From Actinomadura coerulea (GTDB lineage: Bacteria > Actinomycetota > Actinomycetes > Streptosporangiales > Streptosporangiaceae): DNA of 64,000 bases. Position numbers and translations under genes: made by a program. The stretch spans positions 992,001-1,056,000 of the forward strand of contig NZ_JACHMQ010000001.1 in NCBI RefSeq assembly GCF_014208105.1, read 5' to 3'. Shown in pieces: positions 42,890 through 50,971 of this stretch; position 1 is the first letter of the stretch, and each line of letters begins with the position of its first letter. Under the pieces are notes generated by a model, which was not told the DNA's origin, ran no database searches, and saw only the letters and a program-made list of their open reading frames with translations.

Positions 42890-43653
42890 CCGTCACGGCG
42901 GTGCCGGAGCGGACCGGCGACGAGACCGCCGGGCGCTCCCTCGCCGGGCTCCTCGTCACCCCCGTGTTCCTCGCCGCGGTGTCGGCGGCGCTCTACCTCT
43001 ACGTGCGCGGCCTGGACCTCGACGCGATCGAGCGCAGGTCCCTCGGCCGGTCCGAGATCACCCACCAGTTCCTCCAGCACGTCAGGCTGGTCGCGGTGTC
43101 CACGGCGCTGGTCCTCGCGATCGCGGTCCCGCTCGGCGTGCTGCTGACCCGGCCGCCGCTGGACCGGCTGTCGGCGCCGTTCCTCGCGCTCGCCAACGTG
43201 GGGCAGGCCGTCCCGTCCATCGGGGTGCTGGTCCTGCTCGCCGTCACGGTCGGCATCGGCTTCCAGAAGGCGGTGGTCGCGCTCATCCTGGTGTCCGCCC
43301 TGCCGGTCCTGCGCAACACGATGGTCGGCCTCCGCGGCGTCGACCGGTCGCTCATCGAGGCGGGGCGCGGCATCGGCCTGTCCAGGGCGGCGGTCCTGTT
43401 CCGCGTCGAGCTGCCCCTCGCCGTCCCGGTGATCCTCGCCAGCGTCCGGGTCGCGGTGATCCTCAACGTGGGCAGCGCGACGCTGGCCGCGTTCACCAAC
43501 GCGGGCGGTCTCGGCGACCTCATCAACACCGGCATCTCCCTCAACCGGACCCCGATCCTGCTCACCGGAAGCGTCCTGACCGCCGTGCTCGCGATGGCGG
43601 CCGACTGGCTGATCGGCATCGTCGAGCTCGTCCTGCGCCCCCGCGGCCTCTGA
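42886..43653 (+). CDS. Compatible-solute ABC transporter permease, second subunit (OpuBD/OpuCD-like)
   Basis: A 255-residue permease homologous to the first subunit: LANVGQAVPSIGVLVLLAVT, SALPVLRNTMVGLRGVDRSL, the coupling segment IEAGRGIGLSRAAVLFRVEL and GGLGDLINTGISLN. GTG 42886 overlaps the ATPase stop (GTGA). It has an extra N-terminal membrane segment compared with the partner permease. Together they form the heterodimeric channel. Confidence 0.92.
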   Translation: MTVTAVPERTGDETAGRSLAGLLVTPVFLAAVSAALYLYVRGLDLDAIERRSLGRSEITHQFLQHVRLVAVSTALVLAIAVPLGVLLTRPPLDRLSAPFLALANVGQAVPSIGVLVLLAVTVGIGFQKAVVALILVSALPVLRNTMVGLRGVDRSLIEAGRGIGLSRAAVLFRVELPLAVPVILASVRVAVILNVGSATLAAFTNAGGLGDLINTGISLNRTPILLTGSVLTAVLAMAADWLIGIVELVLRPRGL

Positions 43654-43672
43654 ACACCCGAGGAGAGTCACC

Positions 43673-44629
43673 ATGCGCAAGCTTTCCGCCGCCGCTTCCC
43701 TCGCCGCCGTCGCCCTGACCGCGGGCTGCTTCAGCTCCACCGGCACCGACGCCAAGGCCGGGAGCCTGGCCGAGGGCAACTCCCTGAAGGGCGTCACCCT
43801 CACCGTCGGGTCCAAGGAGTTCACCGAGCAGCTCGTCCTCTGCCAGGTCACCGCCCTCGCGCTGCGCTCGGCGGGAGCGACCGTCAAGGAGAAGTGCGGG
43901 CTCCAGGGCAGCAACACCACGCGGGCCGCGCTGACGTCCGGCAGCATCGACATGTACTGGGAGTACACGGGCACCGCGTGGGTCAACTACCTCAAGCAGA
44001 CCGAGCCGATCGGCGACCCGGCCCGGCAGTACGCCGCCGTCGCGGAACAGGACCTCGCGAAGAACAAGGTGAAGTGGCTGGCCCCGGCGCCCGCCAACAA
44101 CACCTACGCCCTCGCGGTGAAGACGACGACCATGCGGCGGCTCGGGATCGCGGACCTGTCGGGCTACGCGCGGCTGGCGAAGAGCGACCCGTCGAAGGCG
44201 TCCACGTGCGTGGCGAGCGAGTTCGCGGGACGCAGCGACGGGTGGCCAGGCCTGCAGAAGGCCTACGGGTTCAGCCTTCCGAAGTCCGACGTGGCGACCC
44301 TGGCCGAGGGCGCCATCTACGACGCCGTCGGGAAGGGCAAGCCGTGCGCGTTCGGCGAGGTCGCCACCACCGACGGGCGCATCAAGGCGCTCGGCCTGAC
44401 CCCGGTACCGGACGACAAGAAGTTCTTCCCCGTCTACAACCCGGCCCTCACCGTCCGGGAGTCGGTCTACAGGGACGACCCCGCCGTCGAGAAGATCGTG
44501 AAGCCGATCGCCGCGGCGCTCACCGACGCGGTCCTGCGGGAGCTCAACGGCGAGGTCGACATCAAGGGCGAGCAGCCCTCCAGGGTCGCCGAGACGTGGC
44601 TGAAGTCGAAGGGCTTCATCGGCGGGTAG
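43673..44629 (+). CDS. Compatible-solute-binding lipoprotein (OpuBC/OpuCC-like)
   Basis: A 318-residue lipoprotein: signal peptide MRKLSAAASLAAVALTAGCF with lipidated Cys 19, then the QAT-type binding fold (TLTVGSKEFTEQLVLCQVTA, GSIDMYWEYTGTAWVNYL, FPVYNPALTVRESVY). Tyr/Trp residues in MYWEYTG could build the aromatic cage for quaternary ammonium ligands. Several Cys in the mature protein are unusual for the family. ATG 43673 has GAGGAGAG upstream. Last gene of the operon. Confidence 0.93.
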   Translation: MRKLSAAASLAAVALTAGCFSSTGTDAKAGSLAEGNSLKGVTLTVGSKEFTEQLVLCQVTALALRSAGATVKEKCGLQGSNTTRAALTSGSIDMYWEYTGTAWVNYLKQTEPIGDPARQYAAVAEQDLAKNKVKWLAPAPANNTYALAVKTTTMRRLGIADLSGYARLAKSDPSKASTCVASEFAGRSDGWPGLQKAYGFSLPKSDVATLAEGAIYDAVGKGKPCAFGEVATTDGRIKALGLTPVPDDKKFFPVYNPALTVRESVYRDDPAVEKIVKPIAAALTDAVLRELNGEVDIKGEQPSRVAETWLKSKGFIGG

Positions 44630-44639
44630 CCGCCCGGCG

Positions 44640-45155
44640 TCACACCATGTACTGGTCGTGGCGCCGGTACAGGTCCGTCCACTCCTCGTCGCCGAGCCGC
44701 CGGCCCGTCGCGGCGATCTCGGCGAGCTCCTCGAAGTAGGCCTCGCGGGGAGCGCCCGGAGTGAAGAGCAGGAGCATCGCCGCCGGCTCGCCCGACTCGT
44801 TGCGGAACCCGTGCACGCCGCCCTCGGGGACGAAGAGGAAGTCGCCGGCCGAGGTGTCCTTCCAGCCCGTCCCGTCGTGCAGCCGGACCGTCCCGGACAG
44901 GATGTAGAACGACTCGGTGATCGTCCGGTGGTAGTGCGGCATCGGACCGGAGGGCCTCGGCCCCATCTCCCAGCGGTAGAGGCCGAACGCGCCGTTCGTC
45001 GAGCCGCCGGTGCCCAGGTAGTGCACCCGCGTCCCGCGGTGGACGCCGTCGGTGTCGGCCGCGCCGATGAGCAGGTCGGGCTCCGCCCCGCCGGGGCGGA
45101 GCGTCGCGCTGCTCTCGCCGCCGTCGCCGAAGTAGCGGGCATCGGGATAGGTCAT
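44640..45155 (-). CDS. Cupin-domain protein
   Basis: A 171-residue single-domain cupin. Metal ligands are visible in GPMPHYHRTITESFYILSGT (two His and Glu) and the second motif GDFLFVPEGGVHGFRNESGE (Gly/Pro and His). Probably a small-molecule-binding, isomerase or dioxygenase-type cupin. ATG 45155 lies two bases after the stop of a permease remnant (TAGCCATG), so it was once the next gene after gntP. Its C-terminus (YFEELAEIAATGRRLGDEEW) is a helical tail. Confidence 0.9.
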   Translation of the reverse strand: MTYPDARYFGDGGESSATLRPGGAEPDLLIGAADTDGVHRGTRVHYLGTGGSTNGAFGLYRWEMGPRPSGPMPHYHRTITESFYILSGTVRLHDGTGWKDTSAGDFLFVPEGGVHGFRNESGEPAAMLLLFTPGAPREAYFEELAEIAATGRRLGDEEWTDLYRRHDQYMV

Positions 45156-45157
45156 GG

Positions 45158-45274
45158 CTACACCACCAGGTTCAGTAGGAGGACGAACACGAGGCCGCAC
45201 ACCGAGATCACGGCCTCCATCAAAGACCACGTCCTGATGTTCTGCCCGACACCGAGCCCGAAATCTCCGTGACC
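45158..45274 (-). pseudogene. C-terminal remnant of a GntP-family gluconate permease
   Basis: The minus frame ends GHGDFGLGVGQNIRTWSLME, then AVISVCGLVFVLLLNLVV and TAG. The TW-x-ME-x-ISV-x-GLV pattern is typical of the last helix of GntP/GntT permeases (recalled). Nothing upstream to about 45390 matches the rest of a permease. A deletion appears to have removed about 400 codons. No other gene is seen between 45156 and 45390. Confidence 0.6.
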
Positions 45275-45390
45275 TGCCAGAAGCCGCGTCGAGCCGGTGT
45301 CGACGGCGGCTCCCGCCGGACGCTTCTGGAGGCGCCCGGCAACGTGATGGCAGGCGCGCTGGGCGGTGATGCCGGAGCCCGGCCGGGCGG

Positions 45391-46242
45391 TCAGAACAGC
45401 GTCGGAGGCTCCGCCGGGACGGGCTCGGGCAGCGGCTCCAGTCCGGGCACGCGGGCCCTGACCTCGTCGTGGAAGCGCCGGGCGAGCTCGGGCGCGTCGG
45501 CGTTGTCCGGCGTGTGGACGAACACGGTCGGCGAGCGTCCCTCGGCCAGCCATCCGGCGACGCGGCCGACCCAGAAGCGCCAGCCCTCGACGGTGCGCTC
45601 GGTGTCGTCCCGCCCCAGGTAGCGGACGATCGGACGGTCCGTGAGCGCCTCCGCCCTGCGGGGCACCCGCGGCTTCTTCGTCCAGGCGTCGCGCTCGGCG
45701 TCGCTGGTCGGCCGGCTCTGGAAGAACGCGGTCGTGTCGAACGGGACCCACTCGGCCCCGGCCTGGGACAGGACCCGCTCAAGGTCGCGCACGGATCCCG
45801 CGTCCTCGAAGAACGCGCGGTGACGCACCTCGACGGCGTACCTGTGCGCCGGGGGCAGCCCGCGCAGGAACGCCGCCAGTGTTCCGAGGTCGCCGGGGGC
45901 GAAAGAGCCGGGGAGCTGCACCCACAGTGCGTGCGCCCGCGACCGGAGCGGCTCGATCGCGTGCAGGAAGGCCCGCAGTTCCTCCCCGCCCCCGGCGAGC
46001 CGCCGCTCGTGTGTGATCGTTTTAGGGAGTTTGAGCACGAACCGGAAGCCGGGCCCGGTCTGCTCCGCCCACGACTCCACGGTGCTCCGCGCGGGCGTCG
46101 CGTAGAAGGTGGTGTTGCCCTCCACCGCGTTGCACCAGCTCGCATAGGCGCGCAGCCGCTCGCCCGGAGGCAGCGACGGCGCGACGAACCGCCCCTGCCA
46201 CCGCGCGTGAGTCCACATCGCGCACCCCACATGAAGCCGCAT
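45391..46242 (-). CDS. DUF72 (YecE-like) protein
   Basis: A 283-residue DUF72 TIM-barrel protein: MRLHVGCAMWTHARWQGRFV, YASWCNAVEGNTTFYATPAR, FVLKLPKTITHERRL, LWVQLPGSFAP and RYAVEVRHRAFF, followed by IVRYLGRDDTERTVEGW and VFVHTPDNADAPELARRF. Function is unknown though the barrel has a conserved pocket. ATG 46242. Monocistronic. Confidence 0.92.
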   Translation of the reverse strand: MRLHVGCAMWTHARWQGRFVAPSLPPGERLRAYASWCNAVEGNTTFYATPARSTVESWAEQTGPGFRFVLKLPKTITHERRLAGGGEELRAFLHAIEPLRSRAHALWVQLPGSFAPGDLGTLAAFLRGLPPAHRYAVEVRHRAFFEDAGSVRDLERVLSQAGAEWVPFDTTAFFQSRPTSDAERDAWTKKPRVPRRAEALTDRPIVRYLGRDDTERTVEGWRFWVGRVAGWLAEGRSPTVFVHTPDNADAPELARRFHDEVRARVPGLEPLPEPVPAEPPTLF

Positions 46243-46485
46243 GCCCCGACGCTACCGGTGATCGAGGCCCCTGGATCCCGGCCCCGGAGCGCGGGCGCCC
46301 GTGCTCGCGGCGGTACTCCAGGGCCGGCGGCCGAGGGGTCCCCCCAGACTCTTCGGCCGCCGGGCCGGCGGACCGCTGGGGAACGCCGGCGGACGGGGTC
46401 CGGGCCGCCACGGAATCGCGGGAGCCGCGCGCTCACCCTCCCGTCCGTGGGACGAGATCCCCCCGCGAGACGGACCTTCCCCCCG

Positions 46486-47095
46486 TCCGGTGATCCGGTG
46501 GAGCAGCGCCTCCCTCGTCCGCAGGGCGAGGTCGAGGTCGGACTCCATGGCGGCGCGGTCGGGGTGTCGGGCCAGCCTTCGACCGCGGTCCGCCCGGCCT
46601 CGATCGCGGCGTCGAGGTCCGGTTCGCCGCCGAGGTACTCGAACCGGGTCAGCAGGGTGTTGCCGAGGTTGGACAGGCAGAGGGCGCCCTCGGGGTCGCC
46701 CGGCCCGGCGGCCGCCACCGCCGCCCGGCCGAACGTGATCGACTCCTCCAGGTCGGACGGTGCTCCCGTCCGCTCGAACCGGGTCAGCAGCGCGCTGCTG
46801 AGGTTGGTCCGGCAGCGGCCGTACTCGGCGTGGCCCGGCCCGGTGGCGCCGGCCGCCAGCCGGAACAGCTCGACGGCCCGGTCCAGGTCGCCGGCGTCCC
46901 GCGAAGCGAGCGCTTCCCGGTAGAGCATGCGGCCGAGGCGCGCCAGCGGCCCGCCGCGGTGCAGATCAGGTCCACCGCGTCGGCGACGGCCCCGGGGGCC
47001 AGGACCAGAGTCGCATCACCCTCGGCGTTGAACCGGTCGACCCGCTCCCGCACCTGTGCGAGCAGACGCGTTCGCACCACCGACGCTCCAACCAT
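46486..47095 (-). pseudogene. TPR-protein gene broken by at least two frameshifts
   Basis: ATG 47095 opens MVGASVVRTRLLAQVRERVD and continues to DAVDLICTAAG, then a missing C near 46952 breaks the frame. The next frame gives RMLYREALASRDAGDLDRAV, CRTNLSSALLTRFERTGAPS, then CLSNLGNTLLTRFEYLGGEP: tandem TPR-like repeats of the type preceding CHAT domains in actinomycetes. Near 46552 it breaks again, and the repeat resumes as MESDLDLALRTREALLHRIT before degenerating. No CHAT domain remains downstream. Confidence 0.7.
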
Positions 47096-47149
47096 TTCGA
47101 CAGCCGGGGAGAAGCAGTGAGGAACCATAGCCGTTCGGCGGCGGGGAGT

Positions 47150-47497
47150 TCAGGGGAGGGCGGCGGCCAGGCGGGTGCGCAGGACGGGCATGCGTTCCGG
47201 GGCGGCGGCGAAGGTCGTGGGGACCTCCCGCTCGGCCAGGATCTCGAGGAGGATCGCGAGGTCCCGCGGGTCCTCCTCCGCCAGGAGTTCGTCGGCGCGG
47301 GCCACGGTCAGGGCGGGCTGGTCGAGGTCGCGCAGGCAGTCGAGCAACGCGTCCCAGTTGTGTCCGAAGTAGTCCGGGAGGTCCAGGGCCCGCGCCGCCT
47401 CATGGAAGAAGGCGGCGCGGGTGCGGCACGCGTGCCCGTCGACGGCCCCGGGCACCGGATCGCTGGTCAGTGTCAGCCAGTGCGGCGGCGAGGTCAT
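47150..47497 (-). CDS. Barstar-family ribonuclease inhibitor
   Basis: A 115-residue barstar-fold protein: AARALDLPDYFGHNWDALLD is the characteristic helix 2 region with the Tyr and Asp that plug barnase, followed by LRDLDQPALTVARAD. It follows the secreted RNase gene by 15 bases. It presumably protects the cytosol from the RNase before export. ATG 47497. Confidence 0.93.
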   Translation of the reverse strand: MTSPPHWLTLTSDPVPGAVDGHACRTRAAFFHEAARALDLPDYFGHNWDALLDCLRDLDQPALTVARADELLAEEDPRDLAILLEILAEREVPTTFAAAPERMPVLRTRLAAALP

Positions 47498-47512
47498 CGG
47501 ACGGGTCCGTTC

Positions 47513-47923
47513 CTAGGAGAGCTTGTAGAAGTTGGAGTAGTGGTCCGGCGAGAAGTAGACGGTGCCGGTGCTGCTGTGGACGATCCGGTAGGCGTCGCGC
47601 GAGGCGCCCTTCGTCCGCGAGTAGACGTCGTACTCGTGGTAGGACACGCCGGCCGGGAGTTGGCCGTCGTAGTTGTGGTAGACGCCGCCGGTGTAGTTGT
47701 ACAGGCCGTCCGGCCAGGAGTACCAGCCCGAGCTGGACGGCCAGCCCTTGCCGGCCCACACCGAGGCGGCGTACCGGCCGTCGGAGCAGCGTGAGATCGT
47801 GCAGGAGCCGTGGACCGCGGCGCCTGCCGGGACGGTGGCGGTGACGCCTGTCGCGCACGTCGCGGCCACCAGGGTGACGGCGGCTCGTTTCGTCCAGGAC
47901 GGCCGGGAGCGCTGCCTGAGCAC
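47513..47923 (-). CDS. Secreted guanyl-specific ribonuclease (RNase Sa/barnase family)
   Basis: A 136-residue secreted RNase. Residues 1-35 are a Sec signal peptide (RAAVTLVAATCATG core, cleavage near PAGAA). The mature part aligns with Streptomyces RNase Sa: GVYHNYDGQLPAGVSYHEYD, then DAYRIVHSSTG and YFSPDHYSNFYKL. Catalytic residues would be Glu 97, Arg 113 and His 128, with Arg 109 matching a second Arg. GSCTISRC may form a disulfide. GTG 47923 follows GGAGGT by four bases. It sits directly upstream of its barstar. Confidence 0.92.
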   Translation of the reverse strand: MLRQRSRPSWTKRAAVTLVAATCATGVTATVPAGAAVHGSCTISRCSDGRYAASVWAGKGWPSSSGWYSWPDGLYNYTGGVYHNYDGQLPAGVSYHEYDVYSRTKGASRDAYRIVHSSTGTVYFSPDHYSNFYKLS

Positions 47924-48138
47924 AGGTACCTCCTACGAACGAGTGCGTCCCGAAGGGGACGCTTCCCTGGACCCGGACCGCGCCCGGATCGAGGGCGACC
48001 AGCCGCCATGATGACCTTGCGGATGGGCGTAGTCGATACAAAGCCGTCAAGTTTCTATGAACAGGATCTGACGCCACAACTGGGACTTAGTGTCCTTGAC
48101 CGGACGGCACGCGGGTCCGAGGCCGTGGTTCGCCAGGG

Positions 48139-48549
48139 TCAGCGCAGCTCCTGGATGCGGATCAGGTTGCCCGCGGGATCGCGGAACGCGCAGTCGCGCA
48201 CCCCGTACGGCTGCTCGATCGGCTCCTGGACGACCTCGGCCCCCGCGGCCTGCACCCTGTCGAAGGTGTCGTCGAGGTCGGGGGAGGCGAGCAGGATCCA
48301 GCCGTAGGTCCCCTTGGCCATCATCTCGGCGATGGTGCGGCGCTCGTCGTCGGTGATGCCGGGATCGGTGGCCGGCGGCGCGAGCAGGATCGAGGTGTCG
48401 GGCTGCTTGGGCGGCCCGACCGTGATCCAGCGCATCCTGCCGCCGCCCACGTCGTTGCGGACCTCGAAGCCGAGCGCGTCCCGGTAGAAGGCCAGCGAGG
48501 CGTCCGGGTCGTCGTGCGGGAGGAAGCTCGTGTGGATGGTGATGTCCAT
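48139..48549 (-). CDS. VOC-family glyoxalase-like protein
   Basis: A 136-residue VOC protein: SFLPHDDPDASLAFYRDALG, FEVRNDVGGGRMRWITVGPP, GWILLASPDLDDTFDRVQAA, GVRDCAFRDPAGNLIRIQEL. The terminal Glu is a likely metal ligand; the His of TIHTSF is another. ATG 48549 or an in-frame GTG three codons upstream. Monocistronic; 47924-48138 upstream of the RNase holds no gene. Confidence 0.88.
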   Translation of the reverse strand: MDITIHTSFLPHDDPDASLAFYRDALGFEVRNDVGGGRMRWITVGPPKQPDTSILLAPPATDPGITDDERRTIAEMMAKGTYGWILLASPDLDDTFDRVQAAGAEVVQEPIEQPYGVRDCAFRDPAGNLIRIQELR

Positions 48550-48679
48550 GCCGCTCACGCTAGCCGCGGCTTCTTCACGCGCGCTTCTCGATTCCTGACC
48601 GGTCTCGCCCGCGGGCCGCAAGGGCATCGCAATGCGCCCGCGACGGCGCTCCCGGGCGGACGGCGATCGCCCGCCTGCC

Positions 48680-49462
48680 TCATGCGCCGGTCAGCAGGCC
48701 CCTGCGGAGGCGCTCCAGAGTCTGGGCCAGGAGGCGCGAGACGTGCATCTGGGAGATGCCGAGCTGCACGGCGATCTGGGACTGGGTCTTGTTGCCGAAG
48801 AACCGCAGCAGCACGATGGTGCGCTCCCGTTCGGGGAGGCCGTCCAGCAGCGGACGGAGCGCCTGGGCGTCGACGATGCCCTCCAGGTCGGGGTCGTCGG
48901 CGCCCAGGCTGTCGCCCAGTGTGCCGACGTCCTCCTCCTCGGAGCCGCCCGCGGGGGCGTCCAGGGACAGGGGGCGGTAGGCCTCGCCCGCCAGCAGCGC
49001 GTCGACCGTCTCCTCCAGGTCGAGGCCGAGCCGTCCGGCGAGTTCCGCGGGCGTGGGGGAGCGGCCGTGCGCGACGGTGAAGTCGGTCATGGCCCGGCGC
49101 AGCCGCGGGCGCAGCTCCTGCATGCGGCGCGAGACCCTGACCCCCCAGGTGCGGTCGCGGAAGTGCCGGCGGACCTCCCCGGTCACCACCGGGTAGGCGT
49201 AGGCCAGGAACCGGATGCCCCGGGTCGGGTCGAACCGGTTGATCGCGGAGACCAGGCCCACGTAGGCGGCCTGCTCCAGGTCCTCCACCGGTTCTCCGCG
49301 GCCGGCGTAGCGGCGCGCGACGCTGCGCACGAGGGCGGTGTTGAGCGTCACGATCTCCGCGCGGAGCCGCTCGCGGTCGGGGTCGTCCGGGGTCAGGCCG
49401 TGCAGCCGCTCCAGGAGGACATGGGTGCGCCGGTCGATCGATCGCTGCCTGTCGTCCGCCAA
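48680..49462 (-). CDS. SigB/SigF-class RNA polymerase sigma factor
   Basis: A 260-residue sigma-70 family factor lacking region 1.1. Region 2: NTALVRSVARRYAGRG, EDLEQAAYVGLVSAINRFDP and GIRFLAYAYPVVTGEVRRHF. Region 3: ELRPRLRRAMTDFTVAHGRS. Region 4: LPERERTIVLLRFFGNKTQS, QIAVQLGISQMHVSRLLAQ. This is the general-stress/sporulation class controlled by partner switching. TTG 49462 is chosen for GGGGGAGG six bases upstream; longer frames have Arg-rich composition. A GGGTAA promoter-like motif lies about 112 bp upstream, consistent with autoregulation. Confidence 0.94.
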   Translation of the reverse strand: MADDRQRSIDRRTHVLLERLHGLTPDDPDRERLRAEIVTLNTALVRSVARRYAGRGEPVEDLEQAAYVGLVSAINRFDPTRGIRFLAYAYPVVTGEVRRHFRDRTWGVRVSRRMQELRPRLRRAMTDFTVAHGRSPTPAELAGRLGLDLEETVDALLAGEAYRPLSLDAPAGGSEEEDVGTLGDSLGADDPDLEGIVDAQALRPLLDGLPERERTIVLLRFFGNKTQSQIAVQLGISQMHVSRLLAQTLERLRRGLLTGA

Positions 49463-49580
49463 GGGTCGCCTCCCCCTTGCGGCGCACGGCGCACGGCCCG
49501 CAAGCCGCCCTCGGACGGGGGAGACGCCCCGCGCGACCGCCCTGATCTTTGCACTAGGCAATAATCTGTCGGTGGCGTGC

Positions 49581-49605
49581 TTACCCCGTCACGCCGGGCT
49601 CACAC
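49581..49605 (-). promoter_or_regulatory. SigB-like promoter upstream of the sigma gene
   Basis: On the minus strand GTGT (49605-49602), 15 bases, then GGGTAA (49586-49581). This fits the GNNT-N14-16-GGGTA pattern reported for Streptomyces SigB promoters, as I remember it. Related GGGTAAAGCC motifs precede the genes at 59684 and 59951. Confidence 0.45.
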
Positions 49606-49648
49606 GGCACGTCGGGCACCTGTCGAGGGGGCCGGTCCGCGTCCGGCG

Positions 49649-50521
49649 CTAGCGGATGTGACGGTCGAGGAAGGCGCCGATCGCCCGGGCCACGGGCTCG
49701 GGGGCCTCCTCGGCCATGTGGTGGCCGGAGTCGATGGGGCCGCCGCGGACGTCGTCGGCCCACGCCCGCCAGATCTCCACCGGATCGCCGTAGATGTCCT
49801 CCAGGTCGTCGCGGGCCGACCACAGCACCAGCACCGGGCACCGGACGCGGCGCCCGGCACGGCGGTCGTCCTCGTCGTGCCTCCGGTCGACGCCCAGACC
49901 GGCCCGGTACTCCTCCAGCATGCCGTGCACGGTCGCCGGGTCGTGGACGGCCTCGCGGAAGTCGGCCCAGGCCTCCGGGGCCATGTGCTCGCCGGTCGTG
50001 GCGTACCAGGCGTCGGGGTCGGCGCTGATGATCCGCTCCGCCGGTTTGTCCGTCTGCCCGAAGAACCACCAGTGCCACCACCGCGCCGCGAAGCGGGCGT
50101 CGCAGCGCTCCAGGTGCTCCACCACCGGCAGCCCGTCCATGGGGACCAGCGCGGTGACGGCGGCGGGATGGTCCATCGCCGTCCGGAACGCCACGAGGGC
50201 TCCGCGGTCATGCCCCGCGACGGCGAACGCCTCGTGGCCGAGCGCCCGCATCAGGGCGACCATGTCCCCGGCCATCGCGCGCTTGGAGTAGGGCGAGTGG
50301 TCGGCGTCGGTCGGCGGCTTGGACGACTTCCCGTATCCGCGCAGGTCCGGGCACACCACAGTGAACCGGTCCGCGAGGAGCGGCGCGACCTTGTGCCAGG
50401 TGGCGTGCGTCCGGGGATGGCCGTGCAGCAGCAGGACGGGCGGTCCCGTCCCGCCGTGCCGCACCCTCAGGGTGACCTCGCCGACGTCGACGTGGTCGAG
50501 AGCGAAGCCGTCGAAGAACAC
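49649..50521 (-). CDS. Haloacetate-dehalogenase-like alpha/beta hydrolase
   Basis: A 290-residue alpha/beta hydrolase with an Asp nucleophile: VLLLHGHPRTHATWHKVAPL, CPDLRGYGKSSKP (Arg for substrate carboxylate), AVAGHDRGALVAFR with Asp 105, WWHWWFFGQTDKP matching the halide pocket aromatics, and GPIDSGHHMAEEAPE with the catalytic His. This matches fluoroacetate dehalogenases and related epoxide hydrolases. GTG 50521 lies three bases after the response regulator stop, so it is at the end of the signalling operon. No specific ribosome site is seen. Confidence 0.87.
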   Translation of the reverse strand: MFFDGFALDHVDVGEVTLRVRHGGTGPPVLLLHGHPRTHATWHKVAPLLADRFTVVCPDLRGYGKSSKPPTDADHSPYSKRAMAGDMVALMRALGHEAFAVAGHDRGALVAFRTAMDHPAAVTALVPMDGLPVVEHLERCDARFAARWWHWWFFGQTDKPAERIISADPDAWYATTGEHMAPEAWADFREAVHDPATVHGMLEEYRAGLGVDRRHDEDDRRAGRRVRCPVLVLWSARDDLEDIYGDPVEIWRAWADDVRGGPIDSGHHMAEEAPEPVARAIGAFLDRHIR

Positions 50522-50524
50522 GGG

Positions 50525-50971
50525 TCAGCGGCGGGTGGGGAGGCGGACGACGGTGACGAAGAAGTCGTCGATCTGCCGGATGGCCTTGATGAACTGGTCG
50601 AAGTCGACGGGCTTGGTGACGTAGGCGTTGGCGTGCAGCTTGTAGCTGCGCAGGATGTCCTCCTCCGCCGACGACGTGGTCAGCACCACCACCGGGATGG
50701 AGGCCAGCTCCGGGTCGGACTTGATCTCTTCGAGGACCTCGCGGCCGTCGCGCTTGGGCAGGTTGAGGTCGAGCAGGACCAGGTCGGGCCGGGGCGCGTC
50801 GGCGTGCTCCCCCCGCTTGTACAGGAAGTCCAGGGCCTCCGCGCCGTCGCGGACGACCTGCAGGGTGTTGCCGACCTTGTTGTGCTCGAAGGCCTCGCGG
50901 GTCATCAGTTCGTCACCGGGGTCGTCTTCGACCAGCAGGACGGTGATGGGCTGGACGGCGGTGCTGGTCAC
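50525..50971 (-). CDS. Single-domain response regulator (CheY/Rcp1-like)
   Basis: A 148-residue receiver domain only: VLLVEDDPGDELMTREAF, phosphoacceptor Asp 68 in DLVLLDLNLPKRDG, VVVLTTSSAEEDIL and the Lys of AYVTKPVDF. The ERxxF/PGD variant after the acidic pair is typical of Rcp1-type partners of phytochrome-like kinases. GTG 50971 overlaps the kinase stop (GTGA), so it is the cognate partner. With no output domain it must signal through protein contacts, perhaps with the REC-PP2C phosphatase upstream. Confidence 0.93.
   Translation of the reverse strand: MTSTAVQPITVLLVEDDPGDELMTREAFEHNKVGNTLQVVRDGAEALDFLYKRGEHADAPRPDLVLLDLNLPKRDGREVLEEIKSDPELASIPVVVLTTSSAEEDILRSYKLHANAYVTKPVDFDQFIKAIRQIDDFFVTVVRLPTRR

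Noticed and set aside
41238..44629. Direct link of the compatible-solute operon to the stress sigma factor
   Set aside because: No GGGTAA-type motif was seen upstream of 41238; the connection would be by theme only.
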